This document shows, one piece after another, positions 1-7,225 of a stretch of DNA of 33,869 nt. Source of the stretch: Halothiobacillus sp. 35-54-62 (GTDB lineage: Bacteria; Pseudomonadota; Gammaproteobacteria; Halothiobacillales; Halothiobacillaceae). Under the pieces are notes generated by a model. The model was not told the DNA's origin and did not search any database. It was given only the letters and a program-made list of their open reading frames with translations. Made by a program: the position numbers and the translations under genes. Position 1 is the first letter of the stretch. Each line of letters begins with the position of its first letter. The stretch covers positions 1 to 33,869 of the forward strand of contig NCFS01000011.1 of the NCBI GenBank assembly GCA_002281295.1, given 5' to 3'.

Positions 1-9
1 CGGCACTCA

Positions 10-28
10 CGAATGGAATAACCATTCG
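10..28. repeat. short perfect inverted repeat upstream of pmtA-like gene
   Basis: Seven-base arms CGAATGG and CCATTCG are separated by AATAA. No T-run follows on the plus strand, so it is not a standard intrinsic terminator. It lies about 100 bases before the methyltransferase start and could be an operator or the tail of an upstream transcription unit. The rest of 1-124 shows no convincing gene. Confidence 0.35.
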
Positions 29-124
29 TTTCGCACCGCGCCTTGCGGCTCATCCCTCAAAAGCCCGTCTCGGCCACAAGGGATTTGATCAGAGGTTCCA
101 TAACTAAATCTGATATTAAAAAAC

Positions 125-724
125 ATGCCCACACACCATAGCTTATTTGATTTCGCCCGAGAATTTATAAAAAACCCCCGCCACACAGGCGCTATCTGCC
201 CAAGCTCTGGTTTTTTAGCCCGCCAAATGGCGGCTTTCGTGCCGCCTGGTGCGGGCAAAGTCATTGAATTAGGCCCCGGCAGCGGGCCTATGACGCTCGC
301 CTTGCTGAATCAGGGTATTGATCCTCGGGATTTAATTTTGATTGAACGCACTCAGTCTTTTGCCGATCATCTTAAGCAGCGTTTTCCACAAATTCGGGTC
401 ATCCATGGCGATGCGGGGGCGTTATCCGCTTTAATCGGCCCTCTAAATGAGCCGATCCGCGCGATTGTTTCAAGCCTGCCGCTGCGCAGCATGCCCAAGG
501 CGACTGTTCAAAAAATAAGCCAAGAAATCAATCAACTCGCGCAACCCGGCACTCGGTTTATACAATTTACCTATCATCTTTACGATAAAAATCCGCCATT
601 TACCGAGCCTTATGCGCAAGCATTTACAGGCAACAAGGGGTGTATTGTGTGGCGTAATTTTCCGCCCGCCCGGGTGGATGCCTTTGACAAAATTGCCCCG
701 CCCCACCATGCCCATCACGCTTAA
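125..724 (+). CDS. PmtA-like SAM-dependent phospholipid N-methyltransferase
   Basis: This 199-residue protein is a class I SAM-dependent methyltransferase. The N-terminal block FIKNPRHTGAICPSS (residues 14-28) is the membrane/substrate signature of the PmtA-like family, which methylates phosphatidylethanolamine towards phosphatidylcholine. The SAM-binding loop is VIELGPGSGPMT (46-57), and an SSLPL block (about 116-120) takes the place of the NLPY motif of the related rRNA adenine dimethylases. There is no signal peptide; the family acts at the cytoplasmic face of the inner membrane. The ATG lacks a clear Shine-Dalgarno, but it sits just before the conserved block, so the start is reasonable. 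The gene stands alone, converging on the next gene. Real phosphatidylcholine synthesis is inferred; an orphan methyltransferase of the same fold is the alternative. Confidence 0.75.
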   Translation: MPTHHSLFDFAREFIKNPRHTGAICPSSGFLARQMAAFVPPGAGKVIELGPGSGPMTLALLNQGIDPRDLILIERTQSFADHLKQRFPQIRVIHGDAGALSALIGPLNEPIRAIVSSLPLRSMPKATVQKISQEINQLAQPGTRFIQFTYHLYDKNPPFTEPYAQAFTGNKGCIVWRNFPPARVDAFDKIAPPHHAHHA

Positions 725-726
725 TT

Positions 727-743
727 ACGCGAGGCTGTCGCGT
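727..743. terminator. hairpin between convergent genes
   Basis: ACGCGA and TCGCGT form a perfect 6-bp stem around a GGCTG loop in the 18-bp gap between two convergent stop codons. Neither side has a U-tract, so any termination would be weak or bidirectional. Confidence 0.35.
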
Positions 744-1042
744 CAGCCGTCATAGCGGCAAACATTCATACTCAGATAAAGCGTATAGGCCTCACCCCGA
801 TTGAGCCACTTGGTTATATGCTCGGCAAGCCGCGCCTCATCGAATGGCAAAGGCAGGACGCAAAACGCGCCATAGCGGTGCTTGGGGCTGCTCGCCGGTT
901 CTGCGATTACCGTGTCATCCTCAACAAACAGCGTGTAGGGCGGATAATTGCCCGCCGTGGCCGCAAAAGCCCCCGCGCCGTGGCGGCTGATTAATTCGGC
1001 CACTTGTTGATTAAATTCGGATTGCGTTAACGCCTGGCTCAT
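743..1042 (-). CDS. hypothetical protein, 99 aa
   Basis: I do not recognise this family. The protein is small, soluble and mildly acidic, with no signal peptide or membrane segment. The middle carries an aromatic/proline stretch (NYPPYTLFVEDD, about residues 32-43), and the C-terminus has a second YTLYLSMNVCRY block. Coding is supported by a good Shine-Dalgarno, AAGAGG, eight bases before the ATG. Its end converges tightly with the methyltransferase gene. It is separated from the upstream opg operon by a palindrome and a strong hairpin, so it is probably transcribed on its own. No function is assigned. Confidence 0.6.
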   Translation of the reverse strand: MSQALTQSEFNQQVAELISRHGAGAFAATAGNYPPYTLFVEDDTVIAEPASSPKHRYGAFCVLPLPFDEARLAEHITKWLNRGEAYTLYLSMNVCRYDG

Positions 1043-1059
1043 GCCACAAACCTCTTAAA

Positions 1060-1073
1060 GTAACGGCCGTTAC
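1060..1073. promoter_or_regulatory. 14-bp perfect palindrome, candidate operator
   Basis: GTAACGGCCGTTAC is self-complementary over all 14 bases and lies immediately upstream of the Shine-Dalgarno of the 99-residue gene. A dimeric repressor site is possible but is inference only. Confidence 0.35.
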
Positions 1074-1082
1074 ACACCTCAA

Positions 1083-1116
1083 GCGGCCGGGTCGACTGGT
1101 TATCCGATCCGGCCGC
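1083..1116 (-). terminator. strong hairpin downstream of opgD
   Basis: GCGGCCGGGTCG (1083-1094) pairs with CGATCCGGCCGC (1105-1116), 12 bp with one G-T wobble, around a 10-base loop. It follows the opgD stop by about ten bases. No U-run follows on the minus strand, so it may mainly protect the 3' end or assist Rho. It shares GATCCGGCC with the ends of the MITE near 15.6 kb. Confidence 0.45.
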
Positions 1117-1126
1117 AGCGAGATGC

Positions 1127-2872
1127 TTAAGCCATCATTTGAATAAAACTTTGCCGATGAAATTGATACGCCCAAGTTTCGCTAATGACTTGGCCATCGA
1201 GCGTTAGCACGCCGTTTAATTCAACCGGTGCGTCGCTATCAATAAAGAAATCGAACTGGGTTAACCAGCGGGGGGTGCCGGCAACCCAATCAATGCGGAT
1301 GTTATCGGCGGTACCGGCTGAACTGGTAAGCGTGAATACGGCATCTTTCGGCTGATGGCCTTGGAACAGGGTGCTATCCCACTCGATCACGAGTTTGACC
1401 GTATTGGCCGGGCGCGAACCACCAAAATTGCCACCTGGCCCCGCCCGCAAAGCCACTGCGCGGGCTAATTGGCCCATCGGGAAGAACGGCTCATGTTCCG
1501 TCCAATACAGGCGGTATTTAAAGGTTAAAGCAGAGCCCGCCAGCGCAGGCCCATTCACTTGCCAGAATGCGACGATGTTATCGAAAGTTTCATCATTGGT
1601 TGGAATTTCGATGAGTGTGACCGAACCCTTACCCCAATCGCCATTGCCTTTGCTATCCACAAGCGGCTCAACCCAAACCGAGGGGCGCTTTTCATAGCCC
1701 ACACCGTCTAAGTAATGCGAGGCATCCCGATCGCGCTGAAGCAGACCAAATCCGCGCGTGTGCTGATCGACAAAAGCGGAATAAGCCAAGCTCGGCGGGT
1801 TCGCTAACGGGCGAGCCAAATGGGTGTTATCACTGCGCCAAATAACCAGCGTGTCTGAATCATGCACCTCGGGGCGCCAGCCACGCAAATGGCTATTGGG
1901 GGTTTCGCTGTACCAAAACATAGACGTTAAGGGGGCTATTCCCAATTGATCGATCGTTTTGCGGATAAATAGATTTTTTTCGATCACCATTTCGGTGTCG
2001 CCATCAAAACGCAATTCAAAGCGATAGGCACCCGTAATGGAGGGTCCATCCAGCAAGGCATAAACCACCACGGGATCGCCTTCGTTTAGCGCAGGTTCAA
2101 ACCAAAAGGAGCGAAAATCGGGGAATTCCTCGCCTTGAGGCAAGCCCGTATCAATCGCGATACCGCGCGCCGACATGCCGACCTGGCCTTGACGAGAAAT
2201 AGCACGGAAGTAACTTGCGCCTTGAAAGGTAGCCCAAGGCTCACTTTTCGACCAATCGCCTAACCGCCGCGAGCGTTGCACCCAAAAGCCTGAAATGCCC
2301 GATTGGCCTTGTGGCACTTGCCGCAGCGGGCTATCGGCAGGCATTGTGAAATAATCCGGCCGATAATCAATTTCACGGGCGCGATCCCCCTCGATCACAT
2401 TCATCGCGACCGACTTCATAAAATACTCACCCAAAGGGCGGAAGGTAATGGGATAAACCGAACCGGTTTTGCCCCATAAGGCATCGTCAGGATTAAAGTT
2501 AATTTTGCCGGCGGCATCGTAGTTAATCGATTTAATAGCCTCTGGCACAGGCGATGGCGGCGCCTGATAAGGGGCTTTTGCCATTTCTTCTGCTTTGGCA
2601 ATTAACGTTTTATACGAGAACGGCTTAGGCGCGGCAAAACTTAAACCCACTTGAGGCGCCCCTGCCGCTGTGGCCGCGCCTGCCGGCTTGGCACCCGCCA
2701 CGCCCGTGCTGCTCGCCGTGCCATTGGCTGGGGGTTCTGCGGCATTGGCCGCGTTAAAACCCAAGGCAGCAAGGCCGGCGACATTCGCTAAACTAAATAA
2801 AAATGCGCGACGGGTAAACTCAGTTTGTGTTTGAGTTTGCAGGGTTTTATCTTCAGGTAACTGGGTTTTCAT
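1127..2872 (-). CDS. opgD: periplasmic glucan biosynthesis protein OpgD (Tat-exported)
   Basis: This 581-residue protein belongs to the OpgD/OpgG (MdoD/MdoG) family, which shapes osmoregulated periplasmic glucans; E. coli OpgD is reported to act on beta-1,2-glucan. The N-terminus has a twin-arginine signal, TRRAFLF (RR at 21-22), followed by a hydrophobic stretch ending in NAANAA, so export is by Tat as for E. coli OpgD. An Ala/Gly/Thr-rich linker (about 48-75) precedes the family domain. The block GIAIDTGLPQGEEFPDF is shared almost word for word with the OpgG encoded at 5356-6972. The gene is last in opgG-orf111-opgH-opgD, 49 bp after opgH. The Shine-Dalgarno is weak. The paralogue assignment rests on the Tat signal and operon position. 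Confidence 0.9.
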   Translation of the reverse strand: MKTQLPEDKTLQTQTQTEFTRRAFLFSLANVAGLAALGFNAANAAEPPANGTASSTGVAGAKPAGAATAAGAPQVGLSFAAPKPFSYKTLIAKAEEMAKAPYQAPPSPVPEAIKSINYDAAGKINFNPDDALWGKTGSVYPITFRPLGEYFMKSVAMNVIEGDRAREIDYRPDYFTMPADSPLRQVPQGQSGISGFWVQRSRRLGDWSKSEPWATFQGASYFRAISRQGQVGMSARGIAIDTGLPQGEEFPDFRSFWFEPALNEGDPVVVYALLDGPSITGAYRFELRFDGDTEMVIEKNLFIRKTIDQLGIAPLTSMFWYSETPNSHLRGWRPEVHDSDTLVIWRSDNTHLARPLANPPSLAYSAFVDQHTRGFGLLQRDRDASHYLDGVGYEKRPSVWVEPLVDSKGNGDWGKGSVTLIEIPTNDETFDNIVAFWQVNGPALAGSALTFKYRLYWTEHEPFFPMGQLARAVALRAGPGGNFGGSRPANTVKLVIEWDSTLFQGHQPKDAVFTLTSSAGTADNIRIDWVAGTPRWLTQFDFFIDSDAPVELNGVLTLDGQVISETWAYQFHRQSFIQMMA

Positions 2873-2921
2873 GGCCTATTCTCAAATATTCAATCAATTA
2901 AAAAAATCGCGTCGCGGCCCT

Positions 2922-5024
2922 TTATTTGCTGCAAATGGCTCGGGTTAATTGGTCAACTTGGCGCCCCCACGGATCATCGGGCGGGGCCATCCAAGCGTGT
3001 TGATGCAGGCGCAAAATCGCCTCGGCATCATCCAGCACGCGCGCCGCTTGCCTTTTAGGCACGGCTTGAATGCCTTGCGCCAGCAAAAGATCACCCAATG
3101 CCGTGCTTGCCCGCTTGGCGGCGCCTTGCCGGTTGGTGGCCAGCGCAGCAGCAATGCGCGCTTCGATGGGGTTGAGTAGCGTCCAGCTGAGCCAATCTGG
3201 GGCTTTTTCTGGCTTGAGCTGCGCATCGGGAATGTTTGCAAAATCAATCAACACCTGATCGGCCAGCGCGCGCTCTGGTGGGGTGCACCAAATACCTTGC
3301 GCGCGCCACCGATCCCCTAATGAAAAGCGGGACAACCAAACCGTAATGGGCGCAGCCAACAAAAGAGACAAGCTAATGGGAATGGTCCAGTAAAAGAAAT
3401 TAGCGTTTAAACTCAATGCAATACCCGACCAAAGCACGGCTAAAATCATCCCCGGCGCATGACGCATCAGGGCTTGCAGCCAAGCAATTTCTGAGCTGCG
3501 ATTCTGCCCCGCCCAGCGCACGGTAACATTAAATATCGCCTGCACAACATAGGCTGAATGGGCGAGCATTCGAATTGGCGCGAGAAGAATCGAGAACAGA
3601 TTTTCCAATAAAAAGCCTTGCAGCAAACGCGGCACAGAACCAAAACCTTGTAGCCGCTTGCGATCAAATACGATGAGCTCGAACAGGGCCAGTAATTTGG
3701 GCAAAAACAAAGTAACCAAGGTGCTGGTTACCAGCACAATTGCCCATTGCGGATGCCATTGCGGCCAATTTGGGTATAGGCTGTGGGCATCGGGAAAATA
3801 ATTAATATCCCCTGCGGCGAACTGCGCCACCTCGATGGTGGAAAACAGCAAAAACAAAAACCACACGGGCGAGGCCAAATAGGCAAAAATCCCATTCATA
3901 AAGGCCATGCGATGCGCGGTTGCAAGCCCTTTTTCAAAGCCGATAAAGCTTATGTGCTGCAAGTTACCCTTGGACCAACGTTTATCGCGAATTAACTCGT
4001 CATCAAGCGAGGGCGGGGATTCTTCAAAACTGCCTTCTATGCCGGTTTCAAGCCACACATCATAACCGGCGCGCCGGATAAACGAGGCCTCGACAAAATC
4101 ATGGCTCAACACGGTGCCCCGCCATAAGCCGAACCCGCGCATGCTTTTTAATCCACAATGCGCCATAAACGCTTGCGTGCGAATAATGGCGTTGTGCCCC
4201 CAAAACACGGCCTCGTTTAATTGCAAGGCCGCCAGCCCTTCACTAAATAAAGGGCCATAAAGATGGGTGACAAATTGCTGCATGCGCGCGAAGGCCGAAC
4301 GGGCATTAAATAAGCGCGGTACGGTTTGAATCATGCCCGCTTTGGGCTCGCACTCCATTAATCGCACGAGGCTTACAACCGCATCGCCCGACATGACGCT
4401 ATCGGCATCAAATACGATGAAGTATTTGAACTGACGCCCCCAGCGGCGTAAAAAGTCCGATACATTGCCCGTTTTAGCCCGCAAATTCACCCGGCGGCGG
4501 CGATAATGCACGATGCCATGCAAATCCAACTCATTGCATAGGGCAAGCCAAGCGGCGCGTTCCTCTAGCCAAACCTCGGGGTCGCGGCTATCGGATAACA
4601 CAAAAAACTCGAACGCATCCAAATGCCCCGTGGCCTTAACTGACTCGATACTGGCACGCAATCCCCGAAACACGCGCTCAACATCTTCATGATAAATCGG
4701 GACGGCCACGGCTGTTTTAACTAACGGCACAGTCGGTAAAATTGCAGAATAACGGGCCAGCAAGCTTTTGGCATCGCCTTGGCCTTTGAATCGACGCCGA
4801 ATGTAAAACCCAAATAACGCCATCCAAGAACCGGCTGCCACAAAGGCATACAGGGGCACAAAGGTAATGAGAATGGCTTTTTCGATTAGCGTGCTGCCGT
4901 GATAAGGCAACACCAAGATCATGCCCCAAACGCCAAACGCGGTTTGCAGCATGACAAACGCGGTGAATATCCAGCGCCGGATGAGCGCAATCGAACGGAA
5001 CGAATCGGCTGTGGTGGTCTTCAT
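2922..5024 (-). CDS. opgH: glucan glucosyltransferase OpgH (short form)
   Basis: OpgH is the inner-membrane GT2 glucosyltransferase that polymerises glucose from UDP-glucose into the osmoregulated periplasmic glucan backbone. This 700-residue protein starts directly at the first membrane region (RRWIFTAFVMLQTAFGVWGM). The cytoplasmic catalytic domain carries SDSRDPE, the DxD motif FDADS (D206, D208), SHDFVEASF and RDKRWSKGNLQH (RW at 349-350). Several membrane helices follow (about 385-600), then a cytoplasmic tail. E. coli OpgH is about 847 residues with a roughly 130-residue N-terminal cytoplasmic region that is missing here; the upstream 111-residue gene overlaps this start by ATGA and may supply it. 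An AAGGGG ten bases before the ATG supports the start. Confidence 0.92.
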   Translation of the reverse strand: MKTTTADSFRSIALIRRWIFTAFVMLQTAFGVWGMILVLPYHGSTLIEKAILITFVPLYAFVAAGSWMALFGFYIRRRFKGQGDAKSLLARYSAILPTVPLVKTAVAVPIYHEDVERVFRGLRASIESVKATGHLDAFEFFVLSDSRDPEVWLEERAAWLALCNELDLHGIVHYRRRRVNLRAKTGNVSDFLRRWGRQFKYFIVFDADSVMSGDAVVSLVRLMECEPKAGMIQTVPRLFNARSAFARMQQFVTHLYGPLFSEGLAALQLNEAVFWGHNAIIRTQAFMAHCGLKSMRGFGLWRGTVLSHDFVEASFIRRAGYDVWLETGIEGSFEESPPSLDDELIRDKRWSKGNLQHISFIGFEKGLATAHRMAFMNGIFAYLASPVWFLFLLFSTIEVAQFAAGDINYFPDAHSLYPNWPQWHPQWAIVLVTSTLVTLFLPKLLALFELIVFDRKRLQGFGSVPRLLQGFLLENLFSILLAPIRMLAHSAYVVQAIFNVTVRWAGQNRSSEIAWLQALMRHAPGMILAVLWSGIALSLNANFFYWTIPISLSLLLAAPITVWLSRFSLGDRWRAQGIWCTPPERALADQVLIDFANIPDAQLKPEKAPDWLSWTLLNPIEARIAAALATNRQGAAKRASTALGDLLLAQGIQAVPKRQAARVLDDAEAILRLHQHAWMAPPDDPWGRQVDQLTRAICSK

Positions 5025-5356
5025 GAGGCGTTAGCCCCTTCTTGTGCTGGGGCAGATAGCGCATCACCCGGTGTTTTGGCATGGCGCACGCTGCCGCGTA
5101 ACAGCGGCGGCATGGTGGCAAGGGGCGGCACCGGCAAGGCTAGGCGTTGGGTTAAATCGGCCTGATTGCGCAGAATATCCAAATCAGCCTCAAGATCGAT
5201 GGTGGGGCAACCGGTTTGCAAAAATTGATAAAACACGCGACGTTGCAACCAACGCAATTGCGCGCAAATCACGTCCGGGTATGGGCACAGGGTGCTTGAG
5301 GTGGCGCCATCGGCTGGGGTTGCGCGCTCGCTTGGGCGCGCGTTAGGGTTGGTCAT
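5021..5356 (-). CDS. 111-aa protein, probable detached OpgH N-terminal region
   Basis: This small gene is wedged between opgG and opgH: its ATG overlaps the opgG stop (TAATG) and its stop overlaps the opgH start (ATGA). It has no signal or membrane segment. The ends are Pro/Ala-rich and disordered, and the middle (about residues 30-75) looks helical. The stretch PPLATMPPLLRGSVRH (about 77-92) resembles, from memory, the segment just before the first membrane helix in full-length OpgH proteins (for example PPEAPLAMPEQELREGSL in Xanthomonas). Its length plus OpgH is 811 residues, close to full-length E. coli OpgH. The reading is a split OpgH or a frameshifted one; a free-standing partner of unknown role is the alternative. 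Confidence 0.65.
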   Translation of the reverse strand: MTNPNARPSERATPADGATSSTLCPYPDVICAQLRWLQRRVFYQFLQTGCPTIDLEADLDILRNQADLTQRLALPVPPLATMPPLLRGSVRHAKTPGDALSAPAQEGANAS

Positions 5357-6972
5357 TATTTCATCTGCCCAAAGCGGGATAAATCGGCGGGAAGCTCATA
5401 ACGCCAGGTTTCTGAGAGTAATTTTTTACCCAAGGCCAAATTGGCATCCAGGGTAATTTCGGCCTTGCTGGTGGGCGCAAGCAACATGGATAAGCGCCAG
5501 TGGCCCGGTTCTGGGAGCGGAATCACCGCCTGCTCCAGCACATTGGCCGTGTCATGGGTATTAATTTGAGCAATCACCGGCGTGTTATTGCCCAAACCAC
5601 TTAATTTGCCCCCGGCAAAATCTAAATTCACCCGATAGGCTTTTTCGGTTTTATCCTCGGGGGCGATTTTTACCGTGCCGATTAAGGGCCGGCGAACCTC
5701 GGCCAAGGGCTCATCGGCCACCCGACTATTGCCCACACTCAAGGTGTAGGCAAATGATAGGGGATGATCGGGATCGACGGGATCCGTCGGCTGGAAAAAG
5801 GCAATTTGATTTTCATGCACATCGCTATTGGTGGGGATTTGCACCAACACAATTTTACCCTTGCCAAAGCCCGCCTCGGTCGTCACCCACAGGGAAGGAC
5901 GTTTTTCAAAACGCGAAATGGGGTCCTCAAATTGGCAAAAGCGGGTTTGACGCTGCATAAAACCAAAGCCGCGAATGCCATCGGCATCAAATTGATTGGT
6001 GCGCAATTCAGACGGGTTACGCAAGGAGCGAAACACCCAATTACCCTCACCGGTATGCATTAACAAGCCATCGGATTCATACGCCGCAGGGCGCCATTGC
6101 CCTGCCGGGCGCTGACCAATTTGACCGTAATAATACATGGTCGACATCGGCGCCAAACCGACGCGGCTAATGCCATTGCGCGGAAACAAATTCGCCGTGA
6201 CCTGCACATCAACCTGATCCCCATTGGGCCGCACCACAAACTCATAGGCACCCGTGAGGGATTCGCCATCGAGTAGCGCATAAATCGTGAGCTGGCTATC
6301 GGTAGATTCAGGTCGCACCAGCCAAAATTTTGTAAACATCGGAAATTTTTCGCCTTGCGGCAGGCCGGTATCGATGGCCACACCGCGTGCGTGGGCGCCC
6401 GGTACTTGATTTGCCGCCACAACCCCAAACTGCGCGCCGCCCAAAAAGGTGATCATCACATCGTGCGAATCTTGCCCGGTGAGCGGGTAATCCACCGAGA
6501 ACCCCGCAAACCCTAAATTCGCGGGCACCATTTGCGCGAACGCGGGGCTTGGCCAATCAAACTTGGCTTTATCAAACACCACGGGCGCAACCGATTGAGC
6601 GGTAACTTCATACAGGCTAACGGGTTGTTGATACATAAACCCTGCGGCAATCGGGCTTATGCCAAAACGGGCAGATGGCCACAAAGCGGCGCTGGGCTTA
6701 ATGGCGATTCGATCAAACGTGGCTTGATCGATTTGGCTGAGCGCCTCGGGGATTTTTGGCGTGGCCACATAACCTGAAGCGGCGAGTTGCTTGGCTTGAA
6801 TATTCACATCGTTTAAATCAAACGCCTGAGCCACAGAGGTAAAAAAAAGCGCGCTGCCCAAAAAGCTTGCCAAAATTAAAGGCCCAAAACGGCGCCCCCG
6901 TGCCGATAATTGCACACCGCGCGCAGGGCACGTGCCACCGATTAAACCCGACCCAATTGAATTTGGCAGCAT
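5356..6972 (-). CDS. opgG: periplasmic glucan biosynthesis protein OpgG
   Basis: OpgG works with OpgH to release and branch osmoregulated periplasmic glucans in the periplasm. The 538-residue protein has a long basic n-region, a hydrophobic core (about 30-46) and a Sec cleavage site after AQA (about residue 50). The mature start FDLNDVNIQAKQLA is typical of OpgG. The block GVAIDTGLPQGEKFPMF matches the neighbouring OpgD. It is first in the minus-strand operon, divergent from dnaE across a 253-bp gap. The Shine-Dalgarno (GGGTTGGA) is weak; a nearby upstream ATG at 6986 is out of frame. The Sec rather than Tat signal separates it from OpgD. Confidence 0.92.
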   Translation of the reverse strand: MLPNSIGSGLIGGTCPARGVQLSARGRRFGPLILASFLGSALFFTSVAQAFDLNDVNIQAKQLAASGYVATPKIPEALSQIDQATFDRIAIKPSAALWPSARFGISPIAAGFMYQQPVSLYEVTAQSVAPVVFDKAKFDWPSPAFAQMVPANLGFAGFSVDYPLTGQDSHDVMITFLGGAQFGVVAANQVPGAHARGVAIDTGLPQGEKFPMFTKFWLVRPESTDSQLTIYALLDGESLTGAYEFVVRPNGDQVDVQVTANLFPRNGISRVGLAPMSTMYYYGQIGQRPAGQWRPAAYESDGLLMHTGEGNWVFRSLRNPSELRTNQFDADGIRGFGFMQRQTRFCQFEDPISRFEKRPSLWVTTEAGFGKGKIVLVQIPTNSDVHENQIAFFQPTDPVDPDHPLSFAYTLSVGNSRVADEPLAEVRRPLIGTVKIAPEDKTEKAYRVNLDFAGGKLSGLGNNTPVIAQINTHDTANVLEQAVIPLPEPGHWRLSMLLAPTSKAEITLDANLALGKKLLSETWRYELPADLSRFGQMK

Positions 6973-7025
6973 TCCAACCCACTCATAAAATTTAACTTAA
7001 AACCAAACCCTGCAAGCATACGGCA

Positions 7026-7055
7026 ATTTTATGATGGCCAATCAGTTCAGCGCAA
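7026..7055 (-). promoter_or_regulatory. candidate opgG promoter
   Basis: On the minus strand TTGCGC and TAAAAT are separated by 18 bases, giving a leader of roughly 45 bases before the opgG ATG. This is a consensus-like match by eye only. Confidence 0.35.
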
Positions 7056-7083
7056 ATTAGCCTGTAATTTTTACAATGCAAAT

Positions 7084-7110
7084 TGGCGTTTAAACCTCGT
7101 TAAAACGCCA
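7084..7110. promoter_or_regulatory. inverted repeat in the opgG-dnaE divergent gap
   Basis: TGGCGTTT and AAACGCCA form 8-bp arms around AAACCTCGTTA, with further partial pairing TTTAA/TTAAA inside. It sits between the two divergent genes, upstream of the candidate opgG promoter, and could be an operator or an RNA hairpin. I could not place a good dnaE promoter. Confidence 0.3.
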
Positions 7111-7225
7111 AAAGAGCGGCTTATTTGTTTTGCGGTGCAAGAAAAAAATCAAATCGCCCCGTAAGCCCGCCGCAAGCTGTCACAATACACGCCCGTTTTT
7201 CGATTATTGATGGAATTGCCAATCC

